64,000 nucleotides of DNA from Bifidobacterium sp. ESL0690 (GTDB taxonomy: Bacteria; Actinomycetota; Actinomycetes; Actinomycetales; Bifidobacteriaceae): NCBI RefSeq assembly GCF_029392315.1, contig NZ_CP113939.1, positions 744,001-808,000 on the forward strand. Reading direction: 5' to 3'. Of this stretch, positions 54,628 through 64,000 are shown one piece after another. Both the position numbers and the translations under genes were made by a program. The notes beneath the pieces are model-generated. The model saw only the letters and a program-made list of their open reading frames with translations. It was not told where the DNA came from and searched no databases. Numbering within the stretch: the first letter of the stretch is position 1; the number at the start of each line of letters is the position of its first letter.

Positions 54628-55704
54628 ATGGCGCAAGACGTGGTGCGTTCGACATCCGAAACGTTGCAGCAAGCGACGGATTGGCTGAAAGCTGCTGGTG
54701 TCGAAACACCGCGAAATGATGCGAAACTGTTGCTTGCCGAGGCGTTCGGTGTAGCGCCCAGTGACGTCGAGAAATCGATATTGCTGGATACGCCGCTGCA
54801 TAGCACGATCAATGACGACGAGACCGATGGGGTCGATGTCCATCGCATTAACGATGGAAATGATTCCCGAGATATTTCCCGACAGGGCTCGGAAACGGGC
54901 GATTCTAACGGGTCTTCTGCGAATGCCGATAATGCCACCGGAAATAATGACGAGAATGTGATTAGCGATGCCGATGACGCGGCAATTCGCCGTTTTGCCG
55001 TGATGGTGGCCCGACGCAAGCAACGCGAGCCGTTGCAATATATCGTCGGCCATGCCCCGTTCCGCTACTTGGATTTAGAGGTCGGGCCAGGTGTTTTCAT
55101 TCCGCGTCCGGAAACCGAGACTGTGGTGCAAGCAGCCATCGATTGGCTGACGCACGAAAACATCAAACCAAGTCGTCTGGTCGATCTGTGTGCCGGGAGC
55201 GGGGCCATCGGCTTGTCGCTCGTCACCGAAGTTCCGGGCAGCGAGGTCTGGGCCGTGGAACTTTCGTTGGAAGCGCTTGAATGGACGAAACGTAACGAGC
55301 AGAAGGTATTCAAGGACCATTCGTTGGCCGGCTACAACTATCATCTTTTCCACGCCGACGCGGCGAATGCCATGACGCTTTCTCAATTGAACGGCACCAT
55401 CGACGCGGTGGTCACCAACCCGCCTTACGTACCGATCGCGGAGATTCCTGAGCAGCCCGAAGTACGTGACTATGACCCGAAAACGGCGCTCTATGGTGGT
55501 TCGGCAGACGGGACCTATATCCCGGAACGCATCATCCTGCGTGCCGAGAAGCTTCTGCGTAGCGGCGGCGCGCTGGTGATGGAACACGACATTTCGCAGG
55601 CTCAATTGCTGACCGACTTTGCCAGAACCCACGGTTTCAGCACGGCACACACCGGCGATGACCTTTCCGGCCGGCCGCGTTATCTTTTTGCCGTCAAAGA
55701 GTAA
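54628..55704 (+). CDS. prmC: Release-factor glutamine methyltransferase with an acidic insertion
   Basis: 358 residues; PrmC N5-methylates the GGQ glutamine of release factors using SAM. The N-terminal helical domain (about 1-55) and the methyltransferase domain (about 110-358) are present: EPLQYIVGHAPF, LVDLCAGSGAIGLSL (motif I), and VTNPPYVP (catalytic). Between the two domains is an extra Asp/Asn/Ser/Gly-rich segment (about residues 58-112) absent from most PrmC proteins (about 280-300 residues). It is in frame and falls in a linker, so activity is probably kept. Confidence 0.93.
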   Translation: MAQDVVRSTSETLQQATDWLKAAGVETPRNDAKLLLAEAFGVAPSDVEKSILLDTPLHSTINDDETDGVDVHRINDGNDSRDISRQGSETGDSNGSSANADNATGNNDENVISDADDAAIRRFAVMVARRKQREPLQYIVGHAPFRYLDLEVGPGVFIPRPETETVVQAAIDWLTHENIKPSRLVDLCAGSGAIGLSLVTEVPGSEVWAVELSLEALEWTKRNEQKVFKDHSLAGYNYHLFHADAANAMTLSQLNGTIDAVVTNPPYVPIAEIPEQPEVRDYDPKTALYGGSADGTYIPERIILRAEKLLRSGGALVMEHDISQAQLLTDFARTHGFSTAHTGDDLSGRPRYLFAVKE

Positions 55705-55885
55705 ACGGTTTCTATTAAGGGCGATGAATGCTGGAAGTTTTTGCTGCTCTGACTATTGCGGCATTGTCCGAGTGTTTGAATATTTCGGTTGCTTGAAGTA
55801 ATACGATCGCAGCTCGTCGTTGGAATCCCAATGAAGTCGGGGCGCAATGATGCAATTAAGACATGCGTTGTGTTGGAGGCAATAT

Positions 55886-56548
55886 ATGAGCGACGTTCGT
55901 GCGATTGATGACGAATCCCTTACTTTGGCAGCAAAGATTGTCAAAGACGGAGGCCTTGTCGTCTTGCCGACCGACACGGTTTACGGCGTAGCCGCAAGTC
56001 CTTTCAGTGCCAAAGCCGTAAGCCGCATTTACGAGGCGAAGCGGCGCCCGCGCAGCAAGGCGCTGCAGGTGCTGCTGTCATCGGTCGATGACCTGGACGG
56101 GCTTGGATTGTATCTCCCGGTGCCGTTGGACCGGCTTTCCAAGGCTTTCCTGCCTGGCCCGTTTTCTCCAATTGCCGTGGCCAAGGTTGGTTCGAAACTG
56201 GTCACGCTACGCGAGGAAATGAACGGAAGCAAAACCCAAGCCGTGCGCGTGCCGGATTCTGAAGCTTGCCTCAAGACGTTGCGTGCCACTGGGCCGCTGG
56301 CTTGTTCGAGTGCGAACCGCAGCGGGGGAGAAAGCCCGCAAACGGTTCAGGAAGCTGTGGCCGCGCTTGGTGATGACGTCGATTTGTATCTTGACGGAGG
56401 GCCTACCACGAGCCATGTCGCGAGCACGGTGGTTGCCGCCGATCCGAACGAACGCGACGGCATTTCAATTGTGCGTGAGGGCGTTATCAGCGAGGTGCAG
56501 GTACGCAGCGCGTTGATGGATGCCGAAGGCGGGAGTCTGAACGCGTGA
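55886..56548 (+). CDS. tsaC: L-threonylcarbamoyladenylate synthase (TsaC/Sua5 type)
   Basis: 220 residues from ATG 55886 (GGAGG upstream). It makes threonylcarbamoyl-AMP from threonine, bicarbonate and ATP for the t6A modification at position 37 of ANN-decoding tRNAs. KDGGLVVLPTDTVYGVAASPFSAKAVSRIYEAKRRP and the later SSANRSGGESP belong to the YrdC fold. No Sua5 C-terminal domain. The stop overlaps the next start by four bases, so translation is coupled. Confidence 0.93.
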   Translation: MSDVRAIDDESLTLAAKIVKDGGLVVLPTDTVYGVAASPFSAKAVSRIYEAKRRPRSKALQVLLSSVDDLDGLGLYLPVPLDRLSKAFLPGPFSPIAVAKVGSKLVTLREEMNGSKTQAVRVPDSEACLKTLRATGPLACSSANRSGGESPQTVQEAVAALGDDVDLYLDGGPTTSHVASTVVAADPNERDGISIVREGVISEVQVRSALMDAEGGSLNA

Positions 56549-57693
56549 GAGTCTACCTGTTCATTGCCGCGATTGCGGGAGGGGCCACTTGGCTGGTCAC
56601 CCCTCTGATCCGCCATCTCGCCATCGAAATCGGTGCGGTCGGCGAAGTTCGCGCGCGTGATGTGCATACGGTGCCGACTCCGCGTATGGGCGGGCTGGCG
56701 ATGCTCATAGGACTTACGGTGGCGATTGTGTTTGCCAGCAAAATGCCTTTCATATCAGGCCTTTTCGTTGGCTCGTATCAGGCGTGGGTGGTGCTCGCCG
56801 GTGCTGTGCTGATTTGTCTTCTTGGTGTGGCAGACGACCTATGGGATCTGGATTGGATGCTCAAACTTGCTGGCCAGCTCCTGATTTCCGTCTTCGTGGC
56901 ATGGGGCGGGGTACAGATTATTTTCTTGCCGTTCGGCTCGTTGGTGACGGCTTCGCCAAGCATTTCCATGGCCATTACGGCTTTCCTTATTGTCGCTTCA
57001 ATTAATGCGGTCAACTTTGTTGACGGGCTCGACGGCCTTGCCTCCGGTATCGTCGCCATCGGTGGCATCGCGTTCGCTGTCTATTCCTACGTCATCGCGC
57101 GTTCCACGCCGAGTTACGCCTCGATGGCCACATTGCTCGACGTTGCTCTGGTCGGCATCTGTGTCGGCTTTTTGCTGCATAACTGGCATCCGGCGAAGCT
57201 CTTTATGGGCGATTCCGGCTCGATGCTTTTGGGCTATATGATTACCTGCGCGTCGATTATCATGACCGGCCATCTCGACCCGGCTTCCGTGCATACCAGC
57301 CTTTATCTGCCGGCGTTTATGCCGATTCTGCTGCCGATTCTGGTACTCTTCCTGCCCGTTCTCGACATGTGCCTGGCCATCGTGCGCCGCCTGAGCAAAG
57401 GCCAGTCGCCGATGCACCCCGACCGTATGCATCTGCACCACCGCATGCTGCGAATCGGCCACAGCGTGCAGGGCGCAGTGCTGATTCTTTGGGGTTGGGC
57501 GGCGCTGATCTCCTTCGGCTCGATTATGATTCTCTTCTTCCGCTGGCAATATGTGGCCATCGGCATGATTATCGCAGCCGTGATCCTGACAATATGCACG
57601 ATGTCCCCGTACCTGATGCGACGGTGGTTGGAATTGCAAAAAGAGGAGGACCCGGACGTGCGCAATGCGCGACATTCCCGAAAGCACAAGTAA
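56545..57693 (+). CDS. Undecaprenyl-phosphate GlcNAc-1-phosphate transferase (WecA/TagO type)
   Basis: 382 residues, GTG start overlapping tsaC. About eleven hydrophobic segments. The MraY/WecA motifs are GVADDLWDLDW (cytosolic loop), NFVDGLDGLASG, NWHPAKLFMGDSG, and HPDRMHLHHRMLRIGHS. It transfers a GlcNAc- or similar sugar-1-phosphate to undecaprenyl phosphate, first step of cell-surface polymers. The tsaC-wecA pairing is a typical actinobacterial arrangement. A short charged tail ends the protein. Confidence 0.93.
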   Translation: MRVYLFIAAIAGGATWLVTPLIRHLAIEIGAVGEVRARDVHTVPTPRMGGLAMLIGLTVAIVFASKMPFISGLFVGSYQAWVVLAGAVLICLLGVADDLWDLDWMLKLAGQLLISVFVAWGGVQIIFLPFGSLVTASPSISMAITAFLIVASINAVNFVDGLDGLASGIVAIGGIAFAVYSYVIARSTPSYASMATLLDVALVGICVGFLLHNWHPAKLFMGDSGSMLLGYMITCASIIMTGHLDPASVHTSLYLPAFMPILLPILVLFLPVLDMCLAIVRRLSKGQSPMHPDRMHLHHRMLRIGHSVQGAVLILWGWAALISFGSIMILFFRWQYVAIGMIIAAVILTICTMSPYLMRRWLELQKEEDPDVRNARHSRKHK

Positions 57694-59292
<1,599 letters not shown>

Positions 59293-59304
59293 TCGATTGA
59301 ATTA

Positions 59305-59354
59305 AATAAAGGTAATGGAGGGACATTTGATTGTGTTTCTCCATTACTTTTATT
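59305..59354 (+). terminator. Terminator of guaB
   Basis: 16-bp stem with one G-U (59305-59320 with 59339-59354), ending in a T-rich arm. Confidence 0.8.
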
Positions 59355-59442
59355 GTCTACTAAAAAGATGGAAAATTGTTGCCAGTCAGCCATGTGAGAT
59401 AGTGTATAGAGTTCTGTTAGTGGCAGTGAAAGGGTCAATATT

Positions 59443-60093
59443 ATGGTGAATGCTCAGGATGACGAGACGTATTCGGCGGAGGATTCCCGCCTGATTTGGA
59501 TCGACTGCGAGATGACCGGCCTCGATATTTTCGGCGGCGACGAACTCGTGGAAGTCTCCGTGGTGCCGACCGATTTCAATCTCAAGGTGCTCGACGAGGG
59601 CGTGGACTACGTCATCAAGCCGTCGCAGAAGGCCGTCGACCACATGGGCGACTTTGTGCGCGCAATGCACACCCGTTCCGGCCTGATCAACGAGTGGGAG
59701 ACCGGGCTGAGCCTGGCCGACGCCGAAAAGAAGGTCACCGAGTATGTCGCCCGCTTCACGCCTGACGGGGTCAAGCCGCTGCTCGCCGGCAACACCATTG
59801 GCAGCGACAAGAAGTTCCTCGACCACTTCATGCCGAACTTCATGAGTCATCTGCATTATCGCAGCATCGACGTCAGCACCATCAAGGAGCTCGCACGTCG
59901 CTGGTATCCGGCGGTCTACATGAACCGTCCGCCCAAGAACGGCGGCCACCGTGCGCTCGCTGACATCATCGAGTCGCTGGACGAGCTGCGCTACTACCGC
60001 GAGGCCTTCATGGCCCCGTCGCCTGGCCCGGACGAGGCAGAAGCCAAGAAGATCGAGGCCGATATAGAGGCTACGAGTCTGCTCAACAAGTAG
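59443..60093 (+). CDS. orn: Oligoribonuclease
   Basis: 216 residues; GAAAGGG upstream of the ATG. 3'-5' exoribonuclease that clears 2- to 5-mer RNAs and the products of c-di-GMP and pGpG breakdown. DEDDh motifs: [12 protein letters not shown] (Asp, Glu), [13 protein letters not shown] (Asp) and [10 protein letters not shown] (His, Asp). A short C-terminal extension ([20 protein letters not shown]) is actinobacterial. The next 260 bp hold a repeat array. Confidence 0.95.
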   Translation: MVNAQDDETYSAEDSRLIWIDCEMTGLDIFGGDELVEVSVVPTDFNLKVLDEGVDYVIKPSQKAVDHMGDFVRAMHTRSGLINEWETGLSLADAEKKVTEYVARFTPDGVKPLLAGNTIGSDKKFLDHFMPNFMSHLHYRSIDVSTIKELARRWYPAVYMNRPPKNGGHRALADIIESLDELRYYREAFMAPSPGPDEAEAKKIEADIEATSLLNK

Positions 60094-60107
60094 TACGTGG
60101 CACGAAA

Positions 60108-60302
60108 GGTGCTTTTCTCCTCAGTTAATATGTACTTAGCGGTGAAAAGCACCATTTCAGGCCGTTTTTGGTGCTTTTCCCACAGGTCGAGTGCCAGACT
60201 GAGGAGAAAAGCATCTTTTTGAGACGTTTTTAGTGCTTTTTCCACAGTTGGGGCATTGAATTGAGACAAAAAGCACCTTTTGGGTTTGATTGTGATGCTT
60301 TT
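60108..60302. repeat. 62-bp tandem repeat array with internal dyads
   Basis: The word GGTGCTTTT (with small variations) recurs at 60108, 60170, 60232 and 60294, spaced exactly 62 bp apart. Its complement AAAAGCACC recurs at 60145, 60207 and 60269, also exactly 62 bp apart, so each unit can form a hairpin. In addition TGCTTTTCTCCTCAG (60110-60124) is a perfect 15-bp complement of CTGAGGAGAAAAGCA (60199-60213), across two units. Units two and three contain (T)TTCC(C)ACAG, resembling DnaA-box words. Confidence 0.85.
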
Positions 60303-60356
60303 ACCTCGGCATAGGGCAGTGGATGGATAAGCGTTGATAGATGAAGGAGTAGTGGC

Positions 60357-61769
60357 ATGAAGCAGGCGGAGGCGCTGACGATTCTTGACGCGGGGGCAAA
60401 TGCGTTCATCACCGGTGCTCCCGGTGCTGGCAAGACCTACGTCTTGAACGAGTTCATTCGTTCCGCCCGCGCTCGTGGCGCTTCTGTTGCTGTTACGGCT
60501 TCCACCGGCATCGCGGCCACACACATCAACGGCCAAACCATCCATTCCTGGTCCGGTGTCGGCGTCTCACAGGTCATGACTCCGGAATTGCTGAAGCGGA
60601 TTCGTTCGCGCCGCAAGCGCAAGATCGAGGCGGCCGATATTCTCGTCATCGATGAGGTCTCGATGCTGCCCGCGTGGCTCTTCGACATGGTCGACGACGT
60701 CTGCCGCGCGTTGCGGCACAGCCCCGAGCCGTTCGGCGGACTGCAAGTCGTGCTTTCCGGTGATTTCTTCCAGCTTCCGCCGGTCAAAAAATCATTCCGT
60801 CGTGATGATATGGCTCCGAGCCCAGAATTTCTGATGTCACGTCAGCGTTATGCCGATGCAGGAAAGGATGCCGACGGCTTTGTCACTGAATCGTTGGTCT
60901 GGGACGAGCTCAATCCCGTGGTCTGCTATTTGACCGAGCAACACCGTCAGGATGATGGTCAACTGCTCACCGTTCTTACCGATATCCGCGAAGGCGGCGT
61001 TACGCAGGAAGATCATGACGTTCTCGCGGACCGTCTTGGCAAATCGCCTGCCGCGGGGGAGGTGGCCGTCCATCTGTTCCCGGTCAACAAACAGGCCGAC
61101 ACATTGAACGACCTGCGGCTTTCGCAGATCCACGATGAAACGCACGACTATGTCGCCGAATCGGCGGGTCCGGCCAACCTGGTCAAAAGACTTAAGAAGA
61201 ATATGCTCGCCCCCGAAAAGCTGGAGCTCAAAACCGGTGCGGCCGTGATGGCGCTGCGCAACGATGCCGACCACCAGTATGTCAACGGGTCCATCGGCAA
61301 GGTGGAGGGTTTTGTCTCAGAAGCGAAGGGTGGTTGGCCGATCGTCGCCTTTGAAAACGGCAACACCGTGACCATGAAGCAGGCTTCGTGGGACATGATG
61401 GATGGCGAGGCCGTGCTGGCCAGCGTCAAACAGGTGCCGTTGCGTTGCGCGTGGGCCATCACCATCCATAAGTCGCAGGGCATGACGCTCGACCGCGCCG
61501 TGATGAATTTGCGCCGTACTTTTGCGCCGGGCATGGGCTACGTCGCGCTTTCCCGTGTGGAAAACCTTGACGGCCTCTATCTCGATGACATCAGCGAACG
61601 AGCGTTCATGGTCTCGCCCGATGCCGTTTTGCTCGACGGCCAGCTGCGCGACAATTCCAAGGCCGCCTGTGCCCGTCTGGCCGAAGAAGGCAGCGATGCC
61701 TTCACCAAGCAGGCTTCCGGTCAGCTCGCCGGCGATACCGACGAATTCGCCCAGGACGAGCTCTTCTAG
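60357..61769 (+). CDS. PIF1-like DNA helicase
   Basis: 470 residues; ATG after AAGGAG. Superfamily 1 helicase: ITGAPGAGKTYVLNEF (Walker A, about 20-35), STGIAATHINGQTIHSW, ILVIDEVSML (Walker B), LSGDFFQLPPV, and the C-terminal KSQGMTLDRAV and YVALSRVENLDGL (motifs V, VI). PIF1/RecD2-like enzymes unwind forks and G-quadruplexes 5'-3'. It is compact with no extra domains. Bifidobacteria carry such a gene of unknown duty. Repeat array lies in its leader. Confidence 0.9.
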   Translation: MKQAEALTILDAGANAFITGAPGAGKTYVLNEFIRSARARGASVAVTASTGIAATHINGQTIHSWSGVGVSQVMTPELLKRIRSRRKRKIEAADILVIDEVSMLPAWLFDMVDDVCRALRHSPEPFGGLQVVLSGDFFQLPPVKKSFRRDDMAPSPEFLMSRQRYADAGKDADGFVTESLVWDELNPVVCYLTEQHRQDDGQLLTVLTDIREGGVTQEDHDVLADRLGKSPAAGEVAVHLFPVNKQADTLNDLRLSQIHDETHDYVAESAGPANLVKRLKKNMLAPEKLELKTGAAVMALRNDADHQYVNGSIGKVEGFVSEAKGGWPIVAFENGNTVTMKQASWDMMDGEAVLASVKQVPLRCAWAITIHKSQGMTLDRAVMNLRRTFAPGMGYVALSRVENLDGLYLDDISERAFMVSPDAVLLDGQLRDNSKAACARLAEEGSDAFTKQASGQLAGDTDEFAQDELF

Positions 61770-61960
61770 CTTTAGGATTCGAAACCGGGATCTTTAGGAA
61801 ACCCCGGGATTTGATTGCCCAGGAAACCTTTGTCGTCGTTCTGGTTTGGGTTAGTCCTATTTATCGTCCATCTGGCTTTTTATTTGGTTGGTCTGGCTTG
61901 ATTCGACTTGCCATCGGCAGCAGCTCTTTGAGTTTGACAGGTTTGGTCTAAGCGTCAGAA

Positions 61961-62338
61961 TCACGAATACTGCAACGCACTGACTCGCTGCACTGTCAAT
62001 CCGATGATTTGAGCGATATCCGCAAGCTTGAAGCCGCGTTTGCGTAATGAAGAAATCGTGCTGCGTGTCAACGTCGAAGCTTTTTCCTGTGCTTTCGCCG
62101 CTTCGTCCCGTGCCTCGTGCAATTCGTTGATCATCTCGTCGTCTCGTTCGTCTCCAAGCCGGATTTCAAGGTGGACAGAACCAACCGGCTTACCAAGCGC
62201 CTTCGCCGCGTCTCGAACCATGGAATCGACCTGGTCGAGGCGCCTGACTTGGGTAAAAAGTCCGGGACGTTCCGGAACTTCGATGGCCCACCATTTTCCG
62301 GAACGCGTCGCGATTGCAGTGACGTTATTGCTTGCCAT
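61961..62338 (-). CDS. hicB: HicB-type antitoxin
   Basis: 125 residues from ATG 62338, with AAAGGAAC upstream; a longer frame to 62437 overlaps hicA and is rejected. The N-terminal part (NNVTAIATRSGKWWAIEVPE) has the truncated RNase H fold of HicB, which covers the toxin's active site. The C-terminal KLADIAQIIGLTVQRVSALQ is a helix-turn-helix for autorepression. It overlaps hicA by 14 bp, so translation is coupled. Confidence 0.85.
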   Translation of the reverse strand: MASNNVTAIATRSGKWWAIEVPERPGLFTQVRRLDQVDSMVRDAAKALGKPVGSVHLEIRLGDERDDEMINELHEARDEAAKAQEKASTLTRSTISSLRKRGFKLADIAQIIGLTVQRVSALQYS

Positions 62339-62528
62339 CCAAGTTCCTTTCGAAATATCTGATGATGCTGTTTGCCGTGATTTCGTTGATTTCTCGGTGA
62401 CGGGGAATCGTACTCTGTGTGCTCCCGATAACGACAATCGTATGATTGCCGCCTTCGCGGAACGTGATGTCGAGGTTATGCAGGCGAGCGATTTCCCATA
62501 ATCGTCTTTCCAGCTTCTTACGTTTCAC
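62325..62528 (-). CDS. hicA: HicA-type toxin, mRNA interferase
   Basis: 67 residues, GTG start after AAGGAAT. Small dsRBD-like fold; the catalytic His29 is in REGGNHTIVV, the GxxNH motif of HicA. It cleaves mRNA independent of the ribosome when HicB is lost. Together with hicB it is a type II toxin-antitoxin pair, read away from proS. Typical order toxin first. Confidence 0.88.
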   Translation of the reverse strand: MKRKKLERRLWEIARLHNLDITFREGGNHTIVVIGSTQSTIPRHREINEITANSIIRYFERNLDGKQ

Positions 62529-62555
62529 ATTGTATTCCTTACCTATTGATATTTC

Positions 62556-62575
62556 AATTCAATAACTATTGAATT
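62556..62575 (-). promoter_or_regulatory. HicAB operator candidate
   Basis: AATTCAATA-ac-TATTGAATT is a perfect 9-bp palindrome 28 bp upstream of the hicA start, in the AT-rich promoter region. Confidence 0.6.
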
Positions 62576-62687
62576 TTGATTTGCCTGTTTTCTTGGCACC
62601 GTTGGGTGGTTGATGGATTCGTGTTCCTTGTGCTATTCAAGGTAAAGCGTGAACATAGAAGGTAACAAGCCGGAACGGCTCCTGTGG

Positions 62688-62749
62688 TCGAACGTTCGAG
62701 GTCTCGGCGTGTTGTGGACACAATGTGCATGGCTGAACGCTTGTCCACA
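62688..62749 (+). promoter_or_regulatory. Palindrome and paired DnaA-box-like words upstream of proS
   Basis: TCGAACGTTCGA (62688-62699) is a 12-bp perfect palindrome. TGTGGACA (62713-62720) and TGTCCACA (62742-62749) form an inverted pair, the second within TTGTCCACA, the usual actinobacterial DnaA box. Confidence 0.4.
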
Positions 62750-62800
62750 TTCGTTTCGGTAACGCCGTCAATGTCGGCTCGCGCGAATAATTTAGGAACC

Positions 62801-64000
62801 ATGACAAAAGCACTTCGTATGTCCACCCTGTTCCTGCGCACGCTGCGTGAGGACCCCGCCGACGCCGACGTCGATTCGGCGCGCCTGCTCCAGCGAGCCG
62901 GCTATATCCGCAAGGCCGCGCCCGGTATCTGGACCTGGCTGCCGCTCGGCCTGAACGTCCTTAACAAAATCGAGGCCGTGGTCCGTGAGGAAATGAACGG
63001 CATCGGCGGTCAGGAAGTCCATTTCCCGGCTCTGCTGCCCAAGGAGCCATATGAGGCGACGCATCGCTGGGAAGAGTATGGCGAGAACATTTTCCGCCTG
63101 AAGGACCGCCACGAGGCCGATTATCTGCTCGCCCCGACCCACGAGGAAATGTTCACCTTGCTCGTCAAGGACATGTATTCCTCTTATAAGGATCTGCCGG
63201 TAACGCTCTACCAGATTCAGACCAAGTACCGCGACGAATTCCGTCCGCGCGCCGGCCTCGTGCGTGGCCGCGAGTTCATTATGGAAGACGGTTACTCTTT
63301 CACCATCGACGAGGACGGGCTGAAGAAGGCCTACGTCGAGGAGCGCGACGCTTACGAGCGCATCTTCAAGCGTCTCGATCTGGGCTATATCATGGTCCAC
63401 GCGGTTTCCGGTCCGATGGGCGGCTTCGAATCTCAGGAGTTCCTTTCGCCGATGGCCATTGGTGAGGATACCTTCGCCAAGGCTCCGAGCGGTAAGGCAT
63501 GGAACGTTGAAGCCCTTACCACTCCGGAAGTTCCTGCTATCGATTGCTCCAAGACTCCGGCGATGAGCTTGCGTGATCTGCCGGATGCCAAGACCATCGA
63601 CGAGATGGTCAGCCAGTGCAACGCGCTGTATCCTCGCGAAGACGGTCGTCAATGGGCGCAGACCGATATGCTCAAGAACGTCGTCATCACTGTCAAGCAT
63701 CCCGGTGAGCCCGATGATGAGAACGAGGACCATCGCAAGCCGTGGCGCGAGGTCGTCGTCGTGGCATTGCCCGGCGATCGTCAGATCGACATGAAGCGTC
63801 TCGAAGCGCAGTTCGCACCTGCCGAGATTGAAGAGGCCAACGAAGCCGATCTGAAGGCTCATCCCGAACTGGTCAAGGGCTATATCGGACCGTCCGTTTT
63901 GGGACCGCAGGCTCGCGTTGAGGGCTCCGCTATCAAGGATCCGGTTCGTTACCTTGTTGATGCACATATTGCCGAAGGCTCCGCATGGGTCACCGGCGGC
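62801..64000 (+). CDS. proS: Prolyl-tRNA synthetase (5' part)
   Basis: 400 residues visible, running off the window in frame. It attaches proline to tRNA-Pro. Class II motifs: [18 protein letters not shown] (motif 1), [27 protein letters not shown] (motif 2 with its Arg and Glu), and the start of the bacterial INS editing domain (about 225-400). ATG 62801 follows TTTAGGAA. The bacterial long form is expected. Confidence 0.96.
   Translation, partial: MTKALRMSTLFLRTLREDPADADVDSARLLQRAGYIRKAAPGIWTWLPLGLNVLNKIEAVVREEMNGIGGQEVHFPALLPKEPYEATHRWEEYGENIFRLKDRHEADYLLAPTHEEMFTLLVKDMYSSYKDLPVTLYQIQTKYRDEFRPRAGLVRGREFIMEDGYSFTIDEDGLKKAYVEERDAYERIFKRLDLGYIMVHAVSGPMGGFESQEFLSPMAIGEDTFAKAPSGKAWNVEALTTPEVPAIDCSKTPAMSLRDLPDAKTIDEMVSQCNALYPREDGRQWAQTDMLKNVVITVKHPGEPDDENEDHRKPWREVVVVALPGDRQIDMKRLEAQFAPAEIEEANEADLKAHPELVKGYIGPSVLGPQARVEGSAIKDPVRYLVDAHIAEGSAWVTGG

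Noticed and set aside
60108..60302. CRISPR-like interpretation of the 62-bp repeats
   Set aside because: Units are contiguous and internally palindromic without unique spacers, and no cas genes are in the window.

Overview
The window looks like a chromosome segment of a Bifidobacterium or close relative in the Actinobacteria. The gene neighbourhoods point there: ftsH, a FolB/FolK-type gene and DUF3180; rpmE-prfA-prmC-tsaC-wecA-guaB; a bifunctional MsrAB; an AraC/MFS/esterase sugar-ester locus; and xylB divergent from a ROK regulator. The core is GC-rich, with GTG and TTG starts and Shine-Dalgarno sequences of the AGGAGG type. No species is claimed. The window opens inside ftsH and closes inside proS.

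Layout. 1-24665 is core: ftsH end, a decayed FolB-FolK reading frame, DUF3180, tesB, ettA, a TIM-barrel protein, peptide deformylase, a DEAD-box helicase with a structured leader, an SDR oxidoreductase, a UvrA-like ATPase, msrAB, the esterase/MFS/AraC locus, a very large SNF2 helicase with a SWIM zinc finger, and a membrane-anchored Mrr-like nuclease. 24699-37523 is an AT-rich accessory island without a visible integrase. It holds an unknown Cys-rich protein, a KAP-type P-loop NTPase broken by two frameshifts, two nested IS256-type insertion sequences that are GC-rich against their surroundings, an MmeI-like restriction-modification enzyme, a GHKL-ATPase/TIR fusion and a cytosine-5 methyltransferase. 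37886-64000 returns to core: alcohol dehydrogenase, three flavin oxidoreductases, CapA, an ATP-grasp-like protein, an aldehyde dehydrogenase, xylose genes, a YkoE-type thiamine-precursor transporter component, a CAT-anticodon tRNA, the rpmE to guaB translation/cell-wall/purine block, orn, a 62-bp tandem repeat array, a PIF1-like helicase, a HicAB toxin-antitoxin pair and proS.

How the genes fit together. The island is a defence locus: an MmeI-like enzyme and a Dcm-type methyltransferase mark or cut DNA, and the GHKL-TIR protein between them has the architecture of a sensor ATPase joined to an NAD-consuming effector. That protein is the best candidate for a poorly described system. The neighbouring KAP NTPase carries a perfect 7-bp tandem duplication and a 7-T tract exactly at its two frame breaks, which suggests recent or reversible inactivation. 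In the core, the most unusual pattern is that several unrelated enzymes (FolBK-like, UvrA-like, SNF2, PrmC) carry low-complexity Asp/Asn/Ser/Gly-rich insertions. Other structures of interest are the 62-bp dyad repeats upstream of the PIF1-like helicase, a 162-nt nested inverted-repeat element between two flavin reductases, and two probable leaderless promoters.
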